A stretch of DNA of 64,000 nucleotides from positions 1-64,000 of the forward strand of contig QLTU01000014.1 in NCBI GenBank assembly GCA_003268905.1, in the 5' to 3' direction. Origin of the DNA: Acidovorax defluvii (GTDB lineage: Bacteria > Pseudomonadota > Gammaproteobacteria > Burkholderiales > Burkholderiaceae_C). Made by a program: the position numbers and the translations under genes. The notes below the pieces were generated by a model. It was given only the letters and a program-made list of their open reading frames with translations, was not told where the DNA came from and searched no databases. Positions 60,845-64,000 of this stretch are shown in pieces. Positions within the stretch are counted from its first letter, which is position 1. Each line of letters begins with the position of its first letter.

Positions 60845-62992
60845 ATGACACACCACACGCACCCCCTTTGCCCAGCCGATCGCACTGCACATCGCCACCC
60901 AGCCCTGCACCCTGTGGCCCTGGCCGCCATCCTCACGCTGTGGGGCACCGGTTTGGCACATGCACAGGCCAATGCGCAGGCAGCACCACCAACCGCAGGC
61001 AGCCTGCCCCCCGTCACCGTGTCGGCCAGCGGCCTGCAACTGGGCGCCAATGAAATGACCACGCCCACCGCCGTGCTGGAGGGCGACGAACTCGTGCTCC
61101 GCCGCGAGGCCACGCTGGGCGAAACACTGGGCAGCGAGCCCGGCATCACCAGCAGCCACTTTGGCGCCGGTGCCAGCCGCCCCATCATTCGCGGCATGGA
61201 TGGCCCGCGCGTCAAGGTGCTGAGCGACGGCGCCGAGCTGCACGATGCCTCCACCATCAGCCCCGACCACGCCGTGGTGTCCGAGCCGCTGCTTGCCACG
61301 CAGATCGAAGTGCTGCGCGGCCCCTCGGCGCTGGTGTATGGCGGCGGCGCCGTGGGTGGCGTGGTCAACGTGCTCGACGGCAAGGTACCCACCGCCATCC
61401 CGCAAAAGGGCATTGAGGGCAGCGCTGAGCTGCGCGCCAACACCGGCGCGGGCGAGGGGGCAGGGGCCTTCTCACTGACCGGCGGCGCTGGCAACCTGGC
61501 CGTGCACGCAGAAGGCGTGGCGCGCGACGCGGGCGACTACCGCGTGGGCAAAGGCTGGGCGCCCGATGGCGAGCCCACCCGCAAAGTGCCGGGCAGCTTT
61601 AACCGCACCGACACCGGCAGCGTGGGCCTGTCGTGGGTGGGCGAGCGCGGTTACCTGGGTGCCGCCTACACCCGCCAAGCCGCCCGCTACGGCCTGCCGG
61701 GCCACAACCACAGCTTTGAAGGCTGCCACACCCACGGCACCCACCTGCACTGCGGCGCCCACGAAGAAGAGGAAGACGGCGGCCACGACCACGGCGCCGA
61801 AGAGCATGGAGATGTGCCCGTGGTCGACCTGCGCAGCGAGCGCTTTGACATCCGTGGCGAGCTGCGCAACCCCTTCACCGGCTTTTCGGCCCTGCGCCTG
61901 CGCGCGGGGGTTACCGACTACGTGCACGACGAAGTCGAAGACGGCGCTATTGCCACCACCTTCAAAAACAAGGCCTACGACACCCGCATCGAACTGCAGC
62001 ACGAGCCGATTGCCGGGTTCAAGGGCGTGGTCGGCCTGCAAACCTCGCGGCGCAAGTTCAGCGCCATTGGCGAAGAGGCCTATGTGCAGCCCACAGTTAC
62101 CCGCAAAACCGGCCTGTTTGTGCTGGAGGAATACCGCCTGAACGACTGGTATGGCGACTGGCGCTTTGAAGCCGCCCTGCGCCACGACCGCCAGACGGCC
62201 GAGGCCTTAGCGTCAGGTTCGGCCGGCGGCACCGAACGCAGCCACAACGGCACGTCCGCATCGCTGGGCGCGGTGTGGAAGTTCACGCCCGGCTACCAGG
62301 TGGGTACATCCTTCACCCGCGCCAGCCGCGCCCCGTCGGCCGAAGAGCTGTATGCGCGCGGCCTGCACATGGCCACCAGCACCTACGAACGCGGCAACGC
62401 CAACCTGCGCTCCGAAACATCGCAAAACATCGACCTGAGCCTGAAGAAGACCAGCGGCGACACCACCTTTGGCGTCAGCGTCTTTCGCAACCGCATCAGC
62501 AACTACATCTACGGCCGCACGCTGGATGAAGTGGATGGCCTGCAACTGCTGCAATACAGCCAGGCCGACGCCACCTTCACCGGCATCGAAGGCCAGGTGC
62601 GCCAGCGCGTCACGCGCAACATGGGCGTCACCCTGTTCGGCGACACCGTGCGCGCCAAACTCGACGGCGGCGGCCTGCTGCCCCGCATCCCCGCCACCCG
62701 CGCAGGCGTGCGGCTGGATGCCAACTGGAACGCCTGGGAAGGCCAGGTCGAATGGGTGCAAGTGGCCCGCCAAAACCGCGTGGCAGCGTTTGAAACCGCC
62801 ACGCCCGGCTACGGCATGCTGAACCTGGGGGTGAGCTACCGCGGCCAACTGAGCAGCGGCACGCCGTGGCAGGTGTACCTGAAGGCCAACAACCTGACGG
62901 ATCGCTTGGCGTATGCGCACACCAGCTTCATCAAAAACGCAGCGCCGTTAATGGGGCGCAATATCACCGTGGGGATGAAGGTGGCGTTTTGA
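60845..62992 (+). CDS. znuD: TonB-dependent zinc receptor (ZnuD type)
   Basis: This 715-residue outer-membrane receptor has a His-rich leader and signal peptide (to about residue 41, ending GLAHAQ), a TonB box region (LPPVTVSA), a plug domain with LGSEPGITSSHFGAGASRPIIRGMDGPRVKVLSDGAELHDAS, and a 22-strand barrel ending in NITVGMKVAF. A long external loop is packed with metal ligands (HNHSFEGCHTHGTHLHCGAH, then HDHGAEEHGD, near residues 287-325), the hallmark of the zinc receptor ZnuD. It ends the zinc cluster led by zur. ATG at 60845 is chosen over one at 60803, because the His-rich signal sequence begins there. Confidence 0.9.
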   Translation: MTHHTHPLCPADRTAHRHPALHPVALAAILTLWGTGLAHAQANAQAAPPTAGSLPPVTVSASGLQLGANEMTTPTAVLEGDELVLRREATLGETLGSEPGITSSHFGAGASRPIIRGMDGPRVKVLSDGAELHDASTISPDHAVVSEPLLATQIEVLRGPSALVYGGGAVGGVVNVLDGKVPTAIPQKGIEGSAELRANTGAGEGAGAFSLTGGAGNLAVHAEGVARDAGDYRVGKGWAPDGEPTRKVPGSFNRTDTGSVGLSWVGERGYLGAAYTRQAARYGLPGHNHSFEGCHTHGTHLHCGAHEEEEDGGHDHGAEEHGDVPVVDLRSERFDIRGELRNPFTGFSALRLRAGVTDYVHDEVEDGAIATTFKNKAYDTRIELQHEPIAGFKGVVGLQTSRRKFSAIGEEAYVQPTVTRKTGLFVLEEYRLNDWYGDWRFEAALRHDRQTAEALASGSAGGTERSHNGTSASLGAVWKFTPGYQVGTSFTRASRAPSAEELYARGLHMATSTYERGNANLRSETSQNIDLSLKKTSGDTTFGVSVFRNRISNYIYGRTLDEVDGLQLLQYSQADATFTGIEGQVRQRVTRNMGVTLFGDTVRAKLDGGGLLPRIPATRAGVRLDANWNAWEGQVEWVQVARQNRVAAFETATPGYGMLNLGVSYRGQLSSGTPWQVYLKANNLTDRLAYAHTSFIKNAAPLMGRNITVGMKVAF

Positions 62993-63285
62993 TGTGGATG
63001 ACGGTTTGATGTGATTTGGCGCGACCGGGCTGGCAGTGGAGAGAAATGCGCTGCTGGCGCCGGTTGCAATTGGTGAGTTTGGGTTGAACTTGTGTGGGGG
63101 AGTCGGATGGAGAGACGGCTTTCGACCCGTTGTAGTCAGTCGTATCGCGTCTAAGCAGACGTTCGCAAGTCGTTAGCTCGCGCATCACATGTACCTGTCG
63201 ATTGACAGCGGCGGAGTCACTCAAGCCGGGGTCGGCCGCGCGCAGACCGGCAAAGAAGCTGCACGCTACGGCATCGAACTGATCA
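62993..63285. other. 293-base spacer
   Basis: A 38-residue open frame (63189-63305; begins MYLSIDSGGVTQAG) has a faint look of a TonB C-terminal domain end but no other support. CTGTCGATTGACAG at 63195-63208 is a small palindrome. The sequence character changes about here from the zinc cluster to the ynfA segment, which may have a different origin. Confidence 0.35.
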
Positions 63286-63603
63286 TCAGCGCGGCTGAAA
63301 CATGATGAGGCCCATGCCCGTCAGCGCGACGGCGACGCCCGCCACGTCCCATGCCGTCGGCCTGATGCCGTCCACGATCCACAGCCAAAGCAGCGCGACG
63401 CCGATGTAGACCCCGCCGTACGCCGCATACACCCGCCCCGCCGCAGTCTCGTGCAACGTGAGCAGCCAGGCGAAGAGGGCCAGGCTCGCCGCCGCCGGAA
63501 CGAGCAACCATGCGGACCTGCCCTGCTTCAGCCACAGGTAGGGCAGATAGCAGCCAACGATCTCGGCCAGGGCCGTGGCGATGAACAGGGCAAATGTCCT
63601 CAT
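63286..63603 (-). CDS. ynfA: YnfA family membrane protein
   Basis: This 105-residue inner-membrane protein has four hydrophobic segments and the family motifs [21 protein letters not shown] at the N-terminus and [20 protein letters not shown] in the middle. YnfA proteins are small-multidrug-resistance relatives with no settled substrate. The start ATG at 63603 follows 4 bases after the end of the DUF2846-like gene on the same strand, so they are co-transcribed. Confidence 0.95.
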   Translation of the reverse strand: MRTFALFIATALAEIVGCYLPYLWLKQGRSAWLLVPAAASLALFAWLLTLHETAAGRVYAAYGGVYIGVALLWLWIVDGIRPTAWDVAGVAVALTGMGLIMFQPR

Positions 63604-63607
63604 GCGG

Positions 63608-64000
63608 TCATCGTACCGTCAAGTCGGCCACCAGCCTGGCCTTCAGTGCGCGCTCGCGGATCGCGTCATCGGACTCGGTCGCCCTGGTGAACGTGCTCTT
63701 CCAGGACCAGACCATGCCGTCGAGCCGGACGAAACGCACTTCGCCTGCCTTGCCCGCGACCGTCGTCGCTGGACGCTGCCCCTCGAAATCGAAGGCGATC
63801 GTGTGCGAGCCCGGCTTCAGCCTGTATCGCACCATCGTGTTCGGCAGGGTCTCGACGGTGGCTCCGTCATCTGCCTGGACCTTCACGAAGTTGCGGCCGT
63901 CGCCCCAGTTGCGCCGAACGACGTACACAGTGAGCGCATTCGGGTCAGGCGCGAACTGCTTGGCCTGCGCATCGGCGTTCAGGCTCGGTACCGGGGCCGT
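63608..64000 (-). CDS. DUF2846-like protein, partial (start beyond window)
   Basis: The frame is open from the right window edge to the stop at 63608, giving at least 131 residues; the N-terminus is outside the window. Visible are [35 protein letters not shown] and [13 protein letters not shown], a beta-sandwich pattern seen in DUF2846 lipoproteins. The function is unknown. It may be exported, but the signal peptide would lie upstream of the edge. Codon use and the ynfA pairing look like Xanthomonadales, which is an impression only. Confidence 0.7.
   Translation of the reverse strand, partial: TAPVPSLNADAQAKQFAPDPNALTVYVVRRNWGDGRNFVKVQADDGATVETLPNTMVRYRLKPGSHTIAFDFEGQRPATTVAGKAGEVRFVRLDGMVWSWKSTFTRATESDDAIRERALKARLVADLTVR

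Overview
The window looks like a chromosome segment of a Comamonadaceae bacterium (Burkholderiales, close to Acidovorax). That placement is an inference. It rests on the high GC content, the kinds of genes present, and about ten copies of a short palindromic repeat with the core AGCGCTTAT-n-ATAAGCGC that I associate with this family. Two stretches may come from elsewhere: about 60-2600 and about 63200-64000. No tRNA, rRNA or CRISPR array was seen.

Layout. (1) 1-9250 is a scarred mosaic. A 3.06-kb block with an Abhydrolase_9 gene and a broken outer-membrane barrel gene lies between imperfect direct repeats. A ribF scrap follows, then an intact patatin/GntP pair. After that come a gltS and an lpd gene that are both cut at the same junction, a glutaredoxin-membrane protein gene with a stop and a frameshift, and small leftovers. 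(2) 9252-14402 holds a beta-carbonic-anhydrase-like protein, a complete IS5-type insertion sequence, a Tat-signal/GMC oxidoreductase pair, and a hexanucleotide tandem array fused to a permease tail. (3) 14560-24192 is housekeeping: an RlmI-like methyltransferase, an EVE protein, an SNF2 helicase, envelope proteins, an NlpC/P60 peptidase, and a nucleoside-phosphorylase/PRPP-synthetase pair. (4) 24561-29084 is a LysR regulator divergent from an MFS-M20-glutaminase operon, probably for an N-acylated glutamine or similar compound. (5) 29557-43475 carries an isochorismatase-like hydrolase, a DUF2254 protein, propionyl-CoA synthetase, a five-PAS GGDEF-EAL protein, an alkylation-repair group (ogt, Ada/AlkA fusion), phosphomannomutase and WaaA. 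(6) 43648-54784 has a Pat-type protein acetyltransferase, TolC, rhodanese, Pcm-like methyltransferase, an RND efflux operon led by its TetR regulator, and MsrA. (7) 54877-62992 has a DUF1513 protein and then a zinc locus: a Fur/Zur regulator behind a palindromic box, a MacB/FtsX-type ABC transporter with a His-rich loop, small periplasmic proteins, DUF3299, a DUF2946-like protein and a ZnuD-type TonB receptor. (8) The right edge has ynfA and a partial DUF2846-like gene.

Two themes deserve attention. First, repeat elements lie inside genes here as in-frame insertions or gene ends: the SNF2 helicase, the RND permease, WaaA, the ABC ATPase tail and the Ada/AlkA tail. They add peptide segments without breaking the frame. 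Second, the zinc locus joins an outer-membrane zinc receptor to an FtsX-type ABC system with no classic ZnuA-like binding protein, resembling a Zrg-type uptake route. The left 9 kb has so many cut genes and homopolymer frameshifts that assembly or sequencing error must be excluded before reading it as biology.
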